From NCBI GenBank assembly GCA_937875545.1, contig CALLYE010000092.1, positions 1 through 46,356 on the forward strand: DNA of 46,356 nucleotides. Direction: 5' to 3'. Each line of letters starts with the position of its first letter. Positions within the stretch are counted from its first letter, which is position 1. Source of the DNA: DTU078 sp002397345. GTDB lineage: Bacteria; Bacillota; Clostridia; Oscillospirales; CAG-272. The position numbers and the translations under genes were made by a program. Below, piece by piece: positions 8,712-17,261 of the stretch. The notes below the pieces were generated by a model, which was given only the letters and a program-made list of their open reading frames with translations, was not told the origin of the DNA and did no database searches.

Positions 8712-9812
8712 ATGGCTAACAATAATGAAAAAAAGCTCGATATGAAAGAGCTCATCGAGCGCGGTAAAGCAAAAGGCTCGCTGTCAAACAGCGAGATAAT
8801 GGAAGCTCTCGAGGATGTCGAATATGACATCGAACAGATAGAAAATTTATTTGAACAGCTCGGGAACCTCGGCATCGGGGTCACGGGCTATCTTGACACG
8901 CCCGAGTTCGAGGAAATCGAAAACGAGATCGAACGCTACGAATCCGCCGAGGATATGGAAAAGATGCTCGCGCAGGAAGGGCTGGCGATCGACGACCCCG
9001 TGCGTATGTATTTAAAGGAAATCGGCAAGGTGCCGCTGCTGGAAGCTGAACGCGAGCTGGAATTGGCGAAAGCTATGTCCGAAGGCGACGATAAGGCTAA
9101 GGACGAGCTTGTCGAATCAAACCTGCGTCTTGTGGTCAGCATAGCGAAGCGTTATGTGGGCAAGGGCATGTTTTTCCTCGATCTCATTCAAGAGGGCAAC
9201 CTCGGTCTGATGAAAGCGGTGGAAAAGTTCGATTACCGCAAGGGTTATAAATTTTCTACCTACGCGACCTGGTGGATACGGCAGGCTATTACGCGCGCCA
9301 TCGCCGATCAGGCGCGCACCATACGCATACCCGTGCATATGGTCGAAACCATTCACAAGGTCACGCGCGTCCAGCGTCGGTTATTGCAGGAGCTGGGACG
9401 CGAGGCAACAGCCGACGAAGTCGCCGCGTCGCTGGGCATGAGCGCTGACAAGGTGCGCGAGATAATGAAGATCAGCCAGGACCCGGTGTCGCTGGAAATG
9501 CCGATCGGCGAAGAAGAGGACAGCCACTTGGGCGATTTTATACAGGACAACGACAGTCCCGCGCCCGCGGAGGTTGCGTCGTATACGCTGCTGCGCGAAC
9601 AGCTCTGCGAGGTGCTGCACACCCTCACGCCGCGCGAGGAGCATGTGCTGAAGCTGCGTTTCGGGCTGGAGGACGGCCGCACACGCACGCTTGAGGAGGT
9701 TGGCAAGGTATTTAACATTACACGCGAGCGTATACGCCAGATCGAGGCAAAGGCGCTGCGCAAGCTGCGTCATCCCAGCCGCTCGAAGCGTCTTAAGGAT
9801 TATCTCGATTAA
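8712..9812 (+). CDS. rpoD: Primary sigma factor SigA/RpoD
   Basis: The main housekeeping sigma factor. The 366-aa protein has a short region 1.1, region 1.2 (DDPVRMYLKEIG), region 2 with the core-binding and -10 recognition helix (DLIQEGNLGLMKAVEKFDY, then YATWWIRQAITRAI), region 3, and region 4.2 with the -35 helix-turn-helix (TLEEVGKVFNITRERIRQIE). It ends in the usual KLRHPSRSKRLKDYLD. The consensus SigA-like promoters seen in this window match such a factor. The ribosome site GGAGA is rather far from the ATG. Confidence 0.98.
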   Translation: MANNNEKKLDMKELIERGKAKGSLSNSEIMEALEDVEYDIEQIENLFEQLGNLGIGVTGYLDTPEFEEIENEIERYESAEDMEKMLAQEGLAIDDPVRMYLKEIGKVPLLEAERELELAKAMSEGDDKAKDELVESNLRLVVSIAKRYVGKGMFFLDLIQEGNLGLMKAVEKFDYRKGYKFSTYATWWIRQAITRAIADQARTIRIPVHMVETIHKVTRVQRRLLQELGREATADEVAASLGMSADKVREIMKISQDPVSLEMPIGEEEDSHLGDFIQDNDSPAPAEVASYTLLREQLCEVLHTLTPREEHVLKLRFGLEDGRTRTLEEVGKVFNITRERIRQIEAKALRKLRHPSRSKRLKDYLD

Positions 9813-10011
9813 ATAAATTCTCGGCTATAAATGATGTTTGTAAGTGATGTACAATTATTTATTATAATTATTGTGATAAATGCACAACTAAAATGACATT
9901 AGTCACAATTCAATAAACGCGTAGCTGTGCAACAGCGCCAAAATTCAGCCGGATTTACGCTACGAATGCGCGAAAGAGGCGAAAAATACTTTTGTCCGGA
10001 TTAAAATATCC

Positions 10012-10040
10012 TTGACATCTTATTAAATATAGTGTAAAAT
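10012..10040 (+). promoter_or_regulatory. Strong SigA promoter of the lipoprotein gene
   Basis: TTGACA (10012-10017), 17 bases, TAAAAT (10035-10040). The remaining gap after rpoD (9813-10011) contains nothing else I can support. Confidence 0.8.
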
Positions 10041-10090
10041 ATAATTCGATCGTATTTTCTTTATGTTAATTATTTTGGGGAGGTCATACC

Positions 10091-11890
10091 ATGAAGAAGA
10101 GATGGGTCTTAATAGTATTGGCAGCATTGCTTATACTCCCGTCCCTGTTTGCCGGCTGCGCCGACAACACAAAACCAAAGGTTAATACACAAATTGAGGA
10201 TGACACGGGCAAAGCCAAGCCTTTAACCCTCACGCTTAACGCTATAACAGACAAAAGCACTACGCCCGAGGCGATCCAGGCTGTCGAGGACGCCATAAAT
10301 GAGATCACCGAGGGTACATATAATACCCACATTGTGCTGAAACTGTATCCCGAAGATGAGTATTACAGCATCATCGAGGAAAAATTCGCCAATGTGGTTA
10401 ACAAAATCGCGGAGGAGGAAGCCGAAGTCAAGCGCCTTAAAGAAGAGGCGCGCAGCCTGAAGGCGGCCGGCGTCACCACCGAAGAGCCAAAGGAAACAGA
10501 TGAGACCACCGCCGAAACCGAGGAGACTGTTATCAACGAGTTCGGCCGCAAGGTTACGAAATTCCCCGAGCCGGACGAGAATCAGGTCGATATATTCTTG
10601 GTGCGCGGGATCGATAAGCTGATCGAATATAATAATAAAGAATATTTAATGGATTTGGGCGGTTCGCTTGGCAGCACCGGCAAGGGACTGAGTAAATATA
10701 TTCATCCCGCGCTGATGTCAGCCGTTTCGCTGGAATCCGGCGTTATGGCTATACCCAACAACCACATGATCGGCGAGTATACCTACATGCTGATCAATCG
10801 CGAGCTGGTTGACAAATATTATTACGACGGCGACTCGATGACCACCCTCGCCAAAACAGAGGCGTTTTTAGCTGATGTAAAAAAATACGAACCGGATTTC
10901 ATTCCGCTGTACGGCGAACCCTTCCCGACACCAGATTTTATTACGCCGAGTATGGCGGATTCACTTGTCGGAGGTTTTGTGGGTAATAACGCGGCGCAGT
11001 CCGCGCCGATGCCGCCCAAAAACCTGCTTGGCAACGCTTCCTATACAGGCGCGCTCGTTCAAGTTGATAAATATAAAAAATCCGGGTTTTTGACATCCAG
11101 CAATTACGAGTTCAACCCCAAAGCGGCGGTTCAGCTTGTCAAGGGCGGACGCGAAATATTCGATAAATATACCGACGATTATTATGTGCAAATCTACGCC
11201 AAACCGATGGCGACAAATGAGAACGTATATCAAAGCATGTATTGCGTCGGCGAATTCACCAAAAACACCGACCGCTGCGTTCAGATTATCGCCGCGCTGA
11301 CCTGGGACGCGGAATTCCGCAACCTGTTCCAGTACGGTTTGAAAAAGGTTAACTACGAAATCGACGAAGACACCGGTTATGTAAATAAGCTTTCGGACAG
11401 CTACTCGATGAACATGTATGACACAGGCAACCAGTTCATCCTGTGGCCGAGTTCCGATATGTCTCCCGACATGCTTGCGCTCGCTAAAAATAACTGGTAT
11501 TACGCCAAGCAGCAGAACCTCGATATGGTCGTCAGCCCTTATGTAGGCTTCAGTCTCAAATATATAACGCAAGCGACTATCGACGCCCGCATCGCCGCAA
11601 ATAAGACAGAAACACCCCTCCCGCCGTATACTGCTATGTTCACGCAGGAGATTATCGACGGCGTGACAGCGGCAAGCCGGGAGTTTAAACAAAAGCTCGC
11701 TGACTTCAAGGAATATGCCGACGAAGCGACAGGCGAAACCGTAAATTATGAGGCTTATATAAAGAAGCTCAAGGCTGAATTCGACGCGAACACATATGTC
11801 GCCGAATTTGGAAATGCCGATAACGCCGACTCGCCGCTGTCACAATACACCGATTGGCAGTCGACGAAATATCCGCCTGCAGCCGAGTAA
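10091..11890 (+). CDS. Extracellular solute-binding lipoprotein (orphan)
   Basis: A 599-aa secreted lipoprotein. The signal peptide (1-22) ends in the lipobox LFAGC, so Cys22 should be lipidated and anchored to the outer face of the membrane. The mature part has the size and motifs of ABC-transporter substrate-binding proteins (for example VDIFLVRGIDKLIEY, then an AIPNN segment). Residues about 98-150 form a highly charged Glu/Lys/Thr-rich insertion that probably extends as coiled coil or linker. No permease or ATPase gene is adjacent, so it may serve a remote transporter or act as a receptor. The ribosome site GGGGAGGT is excellent. Ligand unknown; oligosaccharide is a guess from family resemblance. 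Confidence 0.78.
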   Translation: MKKRWVLIVLAALLILPSLFAGCADNTKPKVNTQIEDDTGKAKPLTLTLNAITDKSTTPEAIQAVEDAINEITEGTYNTHIVLKLYPEDEYYSIIEEKFANVVNKIAEEEAEVKRLKEEARSLKAAGVTTEEPKETDETTAETEETVINEFGRKVTKFPEPDENQVDIFLVRGIDKLIEYNNKEYLMDLGGSLGSTGKGLSKYIHPALMSAVSLESGVMAIPNNHMIGEYTYMLINRELVDKYYYDGDSMTTLAKTEAFLADVKKYEPDFIPLYGEPFPTPDFITPSMADSLVGGFVGNNAAQSAPMPPKNLLGNASYTGALVQVDKYKKSGFLTSSNYEFNPKAAVQLVKGGREIFDKYTDDYYVQIYAKPMATNENVYQSMYCVGEFTKNTDRCVQIIAALTWDAEFRNLFQYGLKKVNYEIDEDTGYVNKLSDSYSMNMYDTGNQFILWPSSDMSPDMLALAKNNWYYAKQQNLDMVVSPYVGFSLKYITQATIDARIAANKTETPLPPYTAMFTQEIIDGVTAASREFKQKLADFKEYADEATGETVNYEAYIKKLKAEFDANTYVAEFGNADNADSPLSQYTDWQSTKYPPAAE

Positions 11891-11910
11891 TTACTTCATT
11901 AAAAATATAT

Positions 11911-11937
11911 CATCCGCCCGTATTTTACGGGCGGATG
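11911..11937 (+). terminator. Hairpin between lipoprotein and dehydrogenase genes
   Basis: A perfect 12-bp stem (11911-11922 with 11926-11937, 3-base loop). It lacks a T tract, so it may be a weak terminator, an mRNA 3'-end stabiliser, or a cap on partial read-through. Confidence 0.5.
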
Positions 11938-11957
11938 TGCGTTAAGGAGAAAATACC

Positions 11958-13064
11958 GTGTCATTTAACTTTTATATGCCCGTCAAGCTGATAACGGGCG
12001 AAAACTGCGTGGAAAAAAACCGCGAATTTTTCAAGTTGGGCAAAAAGTGCCTAATAGTCACGGGGAAAACCTCCGCGAAGGCAAGCGGCGCGCTTGACGA
12101 CGTCACAGCCGCGCTTGATCATGCGGGCGTGGAGTATGAAATATTCGATAAAATCGGCGAAAACCCGCTGCTTTCGGTATGCGTTGACGGCGGGAACGCC
12201 GCAACATGTTTCGGCGCGGATTTCATCGTCGGAATCGGCGGCGGTTCACCCCTCGATGCCGCGAAGGCGATAGCGGCGTTCGCCGCCAACAGCGGTATTG
12301 CGTCCATGGAACTCTTCGACGTAAATAAACTGAAACCGTCGCTGCCGCTTATTAGCATACCGACTACCGCCGGTACGGGCAGTGAGGTCAACCCATATTC
12401 CATTATAACGCTCGACAGCGAAAACAAAAAACGGACTTTTAACAGCCCGCATTCATATTTTAAATACGCGTTCGTCGATCCGAAGTATACCTATTCGCTC
12501 GGCGCGGAGTATACGGTCAGCACCGCGCTCGACGCGTTCTGCCACTGCATCGAATCGTATTTGTCGCCAAAATCGACCAATGTTTCGCGGATGTTCGCCG
12601 CATATGGTGGTAAACATATTTGGAAAGTGCTGACCGCGACTGCTTTTAACGGCGGTATTTATACGCCGGAGATGCGTGAAGCGCTCTCTTACGCCGCGAC
12701 TGCGGGCGGGATAGCGATAAATGCGACAGGCACAGGCTTTCCGCATCCGATGGGCTATAACCTCACGCTTGACCGCGGTATACCGCATGGCAGAGCCTGC
12801 GCGGCGTTTACAGGGCTGTATATAGAATATAACCTGCGTGATACTGAAGGGGCAAGATTGCTCGGCGAGTTCGCTGAAAATATAGGCGCGGCTGTGAGCG
12901 AAATAGCGAGCGTTATTCCAAAACTCGCGAACGTAAATCTTGTGCTTGACGACAAAACGATTGTGAAATATATCGAAAAGGTGAAAACGGCGGCTAATTT
13001 CGCCAATTCACCGTATAAGATAAACGAACAAGAAATACATGAAATTTACAAGCGGTTGTTTTAA
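11958..13064 (+). CDS. Iron-containing alcohol dehydrogenase
   Basis: A group III (Fe-ADH) NAD(P)-dependent oxidoreductase, 368 aa. The nucleotide-binding region has IVGIGGGSPLDAAKA. The metal-binding helical domain carries the Asp/His ligand set within ALDAFCHCIESYLS, FPHPMGY and GIPHGRAC. Start is GTG after AAGGAG. The family covers ethanol, butanol, lactaldehyde, 1,3-propanediol and phosphonate-related alcohols; the exact substrate cannot be read here. The next gene, a transporter, starts 9 bases after its stop, suggesting coupled expression. Confidence 0.92.
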   Translation: MSFNFYMPVKLITGENCVEKNREFFKLGKKCLIVTGKTSAKASGALDDVTAALDHAGVEYEIFDKIGENPLLSVCVDGGNAATCFGADFIVGIGGGSPLDAAKAIAAFAANSGIASMELFDVNKLKPSLPLISIPTTAGTGSEVNPYSIITLDSENKKRTFNSPHSYFKYAFVDPKYTYSLGAEYTVSTALDAFCHCIESYLSPKSTNVSRMFAAYGGKHIWKVLTATAFNGGIYTPEMREALSYAATAGGIAINATGTGFPHPMGYNLTLDRGIPHGRACAAFTGLYIEYNLRDTEGARLLGEFAENIGAAVSEIASVIPKLANVNLVLDDKTIVKYIEKVKTAANFANSPYKINEQEIHEIYKRLF

Positions 13065-13072
13065 AGCGAAAT

Positions 13073-14350
13073 ATGATAAAAACAACTGCGCGTATAAATA
13101 ATGAAAAACTGAGCAGGCGGCTGTTTATTTTTTGCTGGGTAATTTATACGGCGGCATATTTAGGACGGCTTAATTATTCCGCCGCGCTCGCGAGTATTAT
13201 AAACGAAGGTGTATTCAGCAAATCAAACGCGGGACTTATCGGGACATTGTTTTTTTTGTGTTACGGTATAGGACAATTAATAAACGGCATTATAGCCGAC
13301 CGCGTTTCGCCTTATAAAATGATATTTTCCGGGGTATTGGTGTCATCTCTCGCCAATTTAGGGATGATTTTATGGAAAAACTATATTTATATGGCGGTGA
13401 TTTGGGGTATCAACGGTATCGCACAGTCTATGCTGTGGTCTCCGATATTGTTTATAATTACAAATGTCCTGCACGAACGCATGAGTTATCGCGCGAGCGT
13501 TATCATCGCGGCAAGCGCACCCGTCGGAACGCTTTTGGCGTACTTCTCTGCCGCCGTTTGCGTGAATTACAATTGGCAATATGTTTTCGTGATTTCATCG
13601 GCTGTGCTCGCGCTGTTCGCTGTATTATGGTTTATAGGCACGAACGATATCAGCGCGCGGTTAAAGGGTTCGGAAGGGGAGGTAACTCCCGAAGCCGTAA
13701 AAACTGCTGCTGACAGCGCGCAAACACCCGAAAACGTCGGATTCATGCGGATATTTATACTCAGCGGACTTTTTATATTTGTTTTGCCCGTTATGGCGCA
13801 CGGTATGCTGAAAGAAGGGATCGTCACATGGATTCCGACAATGATAACCGAAACCTACGGCTCGTCGCCGTCGTTTTCAATATTCCTATCGATGATATTG
13901 CCTGTTATAAATCTGTCCGGCGCATTTATCGCCATGTTTATTTATAACAGAATTGTTCGGAAAAATGAAATCACGGGATCGCTTATTATCTTATCTGTGG
14001 CTGTACTTCCGCTTATCCCTTTGATTTTCATCGGAAAAATCAACCTTACGGCTGCGATTTTAATGCTTGCGCTTGTGACGACGCTGATGCACGCCTTTAA
14101 CATGTATGCGATCACACTCGTGCCTATGCGGTTCGGTAAATACGGGCGTACCGCGACTGTCACGGGACTGCTTAACTCGATTACATACATAGGGTCCGCG
14201 CTGTCAAGCTTTGTTTTCGGCGTGATTTCCGAAAAATTCGGATGGCAAAATACAGTGCTTTTATGGATCGGTATCGCCCTGTGCGCCGCGCTGTTATGTT
14301 TTCTGGCGCTCAGAAGATGGCGCGGTTTTATAAAAGATAATGTTTCGTAA
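13073..14350 (+). CDS. MFS transporter (possibly organophosphate:phosphate antiporter type)
   Basis: A 425-aa major facilitator with about 12 hydrophobic segments and a charged central loop (around residues 195-220). The N-terminal YLGRLNYSAAL and GIGQLINGIIADR segments resemble GlpT/UhpT-like members, so a phosphorylated or anionic small molecule is one possibility. It follows the alcohol dehydrogenase closely and probably imports or exports that enzyme's substrate or product. The ribosome site is weak, consistent with translational coupling. A strong terminator follows at 14496-14542. Confidence 0.85.
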   Translation: MIKTTARINNEKLSRRLFIFCWVIYTAAYLGRLNYSAALASIINEGVFSKSNAGLIGTLFFLCYGIGQLINGIIADRVSPYKMIFSGVLVSSLANLGMILWKNYIYMAVIWGINGIAQSMLWSPILFIITNVLHERMSYRASVIIAASAPVGTLLAYFSAAVCVNYNWQYVFVISSAVLALFAVLWFIGTNDISARLKGSEGEVTPEAVKTAADSAQTPENVGFMRIFILSGLFIFVLPVMAHGMLKEGIVTWIPTMITETYGSSPSFSIFLSMILPVINLSGAFIAMFIYNRIVRKNEITGSLIILSVAVLPLIPLIFIGKINLTAAILMLALVTTLMHAFNMYAITLVPMRFGKYGRTATVTGLLNSITYIGSALSSFVFGVISEKFGWQNTVLLWIGIALCAALLCFLALRRWRGFIKDNVS

Positions 14351-14359
14351 ATGATGGGG

Positions 14360-14398
14360 TGGGGTCTGGGGGGACATAAAATGTCCCCCCAGACCCCA
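14360..14398. repeat. Perfect 18-bp inverted repeat (G-rich/C-rich hairpin, copy E)
   Basis: Arms 14360-14377 and 14381-14398 (TGGGGTCTGGGGGGACAT and its complement) flank an AAA loop. It belongs with the G-rich/C-rich intergenic elements at 14571, 19121, 25596 and 37104. Confidence 0.85.
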
Positions 14399-14495
14399 CG
14401 CAGACAAGGGATAAATTTTATTAAATACAAACAACTAATGGTGCTTCATTTTTTATTGAAATAGAAATTATTATCGCCTATTGTTATACATTTTA

Positions 14496-14542
14496 CGCCG
14501 CCGATATGGGTCCATTACCCACATCGGCGGCTCGGTTTTTTT
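14496..14542 (+). terminator. Intrinsic terminator of the dehydrogenase-transporter operon
   Basis: A 15-bp stem with one mismatch (14497-14511 with 14517-14531) is followed by GG and eight T residues. Confidence 0.9.
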
Positions 14543-14570
14543 TGAGGGGAGGGTAATGTCCCTTATATCT

Positions 14571-14645
14571 GCGGGGTGTGGGGAGAGCGGGGTCAAGCTT
14601 GCTTGACCCTATACCCGCCACGCGTACCCCCGTCCCCGCGTCCCC
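14571..14645. repeat. G-rich/C-rich intergenic element, copy A
   Basis: A G-rich left part (GCGGGGTGTGGGG) and a C-rich right part (CACGCGTACCCCCGTCCCCG) enclose a smaller palindrome containing GGGTCAAGC and CTTGACCC. Copy C at 25596-25673 has the same inner palindrome. Confidence 0.75.
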
Positions 14646-14654
14646 AACGGGCGA

Positions 14655-16736
14655 TTAGAATTTGATTTTTACCGGTGTGCCGTCGGGCGAGCCTGCGAAA
14701 CGCAGGAGCACGGTCTGCGACGCTGCGTCGTAGTCGCTGGTAATGCTCACTTCCCCCGCTTCGACGGATTTAGGCGGGCGTTTGACGTACATGCGGATCA
14801 CGCACTCCGATTCGGCGGCGCATTTTGCCGTGAAAGTGCATGAACGCGCGGTCGCGTTGTATTTTTCGAGCCGTGCCGCGGTGGCGATCACTTCCGCAGG
14901 CTGAGATTTATCAAGTTTGTCGAGGTTATACCACAACCCGACCGAGCCGGTATCGAGCACGGGATCGGTCACGATGGGCAGATAAGTTTCGTATAGATTG
15001 ACGAAGCTGCCCTTCATCGTGTATGGTACGCTGGTCGGCGTCTCGTCCATAACGGCGGTTACGTTATACGGCCCGCGCTCGAGAATCAGTGCGGACGAAG
15101 CTTTCCAGTCGATACCGAGTTTCGCAAGCCCTTCGCGGGTCAGCGCGCGATAACGGTCGGCGAGGTCGGCGGAGCGTGCGATGTCGGCGGAATACGCGTC
15201 CATGTAGCACACGAACCCGCGCCCGAACGCGTGGATGCCCTCTGACGGCTTGCGGGGCAGTCCGCACGCCTCAAACAGATGCTCGGCTGGATCGGCATAA
15301 TCGACGCCGTCGTTCCACCAGTGACGGATTTTATGGAAGGAGTCGCGCCCGTCGCCGACGTAGATAAGCACGCCGCCGTCGCGTACCCAACCCGCAATCG
15401 CATTGTTTATATCGGGTGAGTCGGGCTTCATGAATTCATAACTGAGCACCAGCGTTTTATAGGGCGCCAGATAACCGGCGCGTCTGCGCACGTTGTCGAG
15501 CTGCACAGGCCGTACCGCGAGTCCGTGCTTGAGCAGCGGCAGCGCCAGCCCATAAAAGGAGTCAAATGTGACACGCCCCTCCTTTTCGCGCGGGTCGCCG
15601 TCGGGATAAATGCGCTGGTACATCGCCGAGTCGGCGAGCAGCAGCCCGATTTCGGTAACATCGCCCTGCCACTTTACGTCGTCCTGCTTCATGTCGCGCA
15701 GCGTCTGCATGACGGTGAGCAGATTGGTGCGGTAATCCTCGGGCATGCCCTCGCGTCCGGAACCGTCGGCGGTCGGATAGGTACCGTTGAACACGCGATT
15801 CGGCCACGGTGAAATCTCAAAGTGGTAAATCTCGGGGTGGAGCAGCGACGCTGTGACGGTGCGATAATAATTATAGCGATAGTCCGTCCATGTATGCTTG
15901 GGGTCGTCCTCGACGGGGTCGTGCAGGAACCACATGCGTCGGCCCGTGCCGCGCACCAGTTCCTGCATGATGCCGTATTCGAGGAAAGCGGTTTCGAACG
16001 TGCGTTCACGCGTCTTGCCCTCGAAATTGTTAGCCGTGCGGCTCGTGCCTGTCCAGATCTGCGCGATATAGCCGTCAACGCCCGGCAGATCGATCAGCGC
16101 CGACTCGGGTGAGCAGATGTTCCACTGGCTGTAGTTTATCAGCGAGTGCGTGGGCACATAAAAACGCAGCAGGCGATTATGCTTTATAAGCGCGTATTCT
16201 TTTAATTCGGAGCAAAGTCTGTCGAGCATCCGTGTGTAAGACGCGCGGTATTGCGCTTCCGGAGTGGAGCGCGGATCCTGCCACGGTTCGCGGTAGTAGA
16301 GCTGCCATTCGCGTTTGAACGCCTCGGAATAACCCGCGCGCGTCCAAAATTCCGGTTCTTCGAGGTGGATGGCTTCGACGCCGCAGTCGACGGCGAATTT
16401 CAGTTTCGCGGTCAGGTAGCGCGAGAAAGAAATCGACGGCACCATATACGGGATGTCTTTGCCGTGGTTTATCTCGATCCCGCCGCGCTCCATCTGGCCT
16501 TCGTCATGGTGGTCGATGCCGTCGAACTTGCCGTACAGATAGTCCTGATATTCGCCCCACGCGACGCCTGTCATGAGGTGAATGATATACCCGCGGTTCT
16601 TCCACTGTTTTACACGGTTTTTTAAATCGTGTAAACCGTAAATCATCACAAAATCGCAGCCGATATCGGTTTTGGGCGTATATATATGCGCCTCCTGTAC
16701 GCCGGTGCGCTCTTCGTGCCTGTCGTAAATCTGCAT
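14655..16736 (-). CDS. Putative glycoside hydrolase-like protein with C-terminal amidotransferase-like domain
   Basis: A 693-aa protein without signal peptide. The N-terminal half looks like a TIM-barrel glycosidase: IHLEEPEFW (acidic pair near residues 126-129) sits where clan-A enzymes place an acid/base Glu, and segments such as GVDGYIAQIWTGTSR and RRMWFLHDPVEDD look like successive barrel strands. Residues about 395-500 (TLVLSYEFMKPDSPDI, then GWVRDGGVLIYVGDGRDS) resemble the beta-galactosidase trimerisation (class I glutamine amidotransferase-like) domain of GH42-type enzymes. A C-terminal beta-sandwich follows. I cannot name the family or the substrate. The ATG at 16736 is chosen because GGAGG lies 8 bases upstream; the TTG at 16751 overlaps that site. 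It is divergent from glmS, and operator-like palindromes lie in the shared gap. Confidence 0.6.
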   Translation of the reverse strand: MQIYDRHEERTGVQEAHIYTPKTDIGCDFVMIYGLHDLKNRVKQWKNRGYIIHLMTGVAWGEYQDYLYGKFDGIDHHDEGQMERGGIEINHGKDIPYMVPSISFSRYLTAKLKFAVDCGVEAIHLEEPEFWTRAGYSEAFKREWQLYYREPWQDPRSTPEAQYRASYTRMLDRLCSELKEYALIKHNRLLRFYVPTHSLINYSQWNICSPESALIDLPGVDGYIAQIWTGTSRTANNFEGKTRERTFETAFLEYGIMQELVRGTGRRMWFLHDPVEDDPKHTWTDYRYNYYRTVTASLLHPEIYHFEISPWPNRVFNGTYPTADGSGREGMPEDYRTNLLTVMQTLRDMKQDDVKWQGDVTEIGLLLADSAMYQRIYPDGDPREKEGRVTFDSFYGLALPLLKHGLAVRPVQLDNVRRRAGYLAPYKTLVLSYEFMKPDSPDINNAIAGWVRDGGVLIYVGDGRDSFHKIRHWWNDGVDYADPAEHLFEACGLPRKPSEGIHAFGRGFVCYMDAYSADIARSADLADRYRALTREGLAKLGIDWKASSALILERGPYNVTAVMDETPTSVPYTMKGSFVNLYETYLPIVTDPVLDTGSVGLWYNLDKLDKSQPAEVIATAARLEKYNATARSCTFTAKCAAESECVIRMYVKRPPKSVEAGEVSITSDYDAASQTVLLRFAGSPDGTPVKIKF

Positions 16737-16787
16737 TATTTTAGCCTCCAATTAATTAAGTCAATATAGTAATACCTAAAATCAAGC

Positions 16788-16809
16788 TGTGAAAGCCGTA
16801 ACTTTCACA
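16788..16809 (-). promoter_or_regulatory. Palindromic operator candidate in the glycosidase leader
   Basis: TGTGAAAG-N6-CTTTCACA, perfect 8-bp arms, lies just downstream of the minus-strand promoter, where a repressor would block the glycosidase-like gene. The spacing does not fit CRP (TGTGA-N6-TCACA) or the compact CcpA/LacI consensus. Confidence 0.6.
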
Positions 16810-16812
16810 AAT

Positions 16813-16840
16813 ATTATATCATCAATGCGACGCATGTCAA
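16813..16840 (-). promoter_or_regulatory. Promoter of the glycosidase-like gene
   Basis: On the minus strand TTGACA (16840-16835) and TATAAT (16818-16813) are both perfect, with 16-base spacing. Confidence 0.75.
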
Positions 16841-16890
16841 CAAAAATCGGTAATATTTATATCTCCGCGCGAATGTTTACATCGCTTTTG

Positions 16891-16920
16891 TTGACATTAC
16901 AGTATAGACTGTAATATAAT
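16891..16920 (+). promoter_or_regulatory. Promoter of the glmS ribozyme-mRNA
   Basis: TTGACA (16891-16896) and TATAAT (16915-16920), 18 bases apart. Transcription should begin near 16927, about 58 bases before the ribozyme cleavage site. Confidence 0.75.
16896..16915 (+). promoter_or_regulatory. Palindromic operator inside the glmS promoter
   Basis: ATTACAGT-ATAG-ACTGTAAT occupies the whole spacer between the -35 and -10 elements. A further half site ACTGTAA lies at 16923-16929. The TACA/TGTA character resembles operators of the BlaI/MecI/CopY repressor family, but no such gene is in the window, so the factor is unknown. Confidence 0.6.
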
Positions 16921-16969
16921 GTACTGTAACAATGCTGTTACCGGAGGAAATGGCGGAGTTTAATCATAA

Positions 16970-17135
16970 TATGGGGAGCCATATAGCGCCGGGACCCGAA
17001 TCCACACACGGGTTGACGAGGAGAAGGTTATCGAAATATTCGGCGGATACCTTCCGGAAATCGCGGTGACGTAAAGGCACGGTTAAAATCCGCGTGAAAG
17101 CGCGGCGTACAGAGCCGTTCTGACCGCTTTTTTAT
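16970..17135 (+). ncRNA. glmS: glmS self-cleaving ribozyme/riboswitch
   Basis: This leader RNA binds glucosamine-6-phosphate, cleaves itself and so marks the downstream glmS mRNA for decay. The conserved core is present: the cleavage segment A|GCGCC (between 16985 and 16986), the P1 helix ACCCG/CGGGT, the invariant GTTGACGAGG (17012-17021 region), then GGTTATCGAAA and TTCGGCGGATACC forming the P2 pseudoknots, and a downstream P3/P4 region with CCGCG-CGCGG. The 3' boundary is approximate. A T6 tract near 17129 may end the structured region or cause some termination. Confidence 0.95.
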
Positions 17136-17261
17136 AACGTACCAGGCGAACGGCATAAAATGCCGTCCGCTTTATGAATTGTTGCGTTAAATACAGACTG
17201 CGGAACGCAGAAATCGCGCTCCGAGGCTGATATTATATTGCCGGAAGGAATTAAATTATTC

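Noticed and set aside
10961..11692. 243-codon open frame on the minus strand
   Set aside because: Antisense shadow of the lipoprotein gene, no recognisable domain.
16788..16809. CRP or CcpA binding site
   Set aside because: The palindrome spacing is too wide for both consensus forms; kept only as an unassigned operator.
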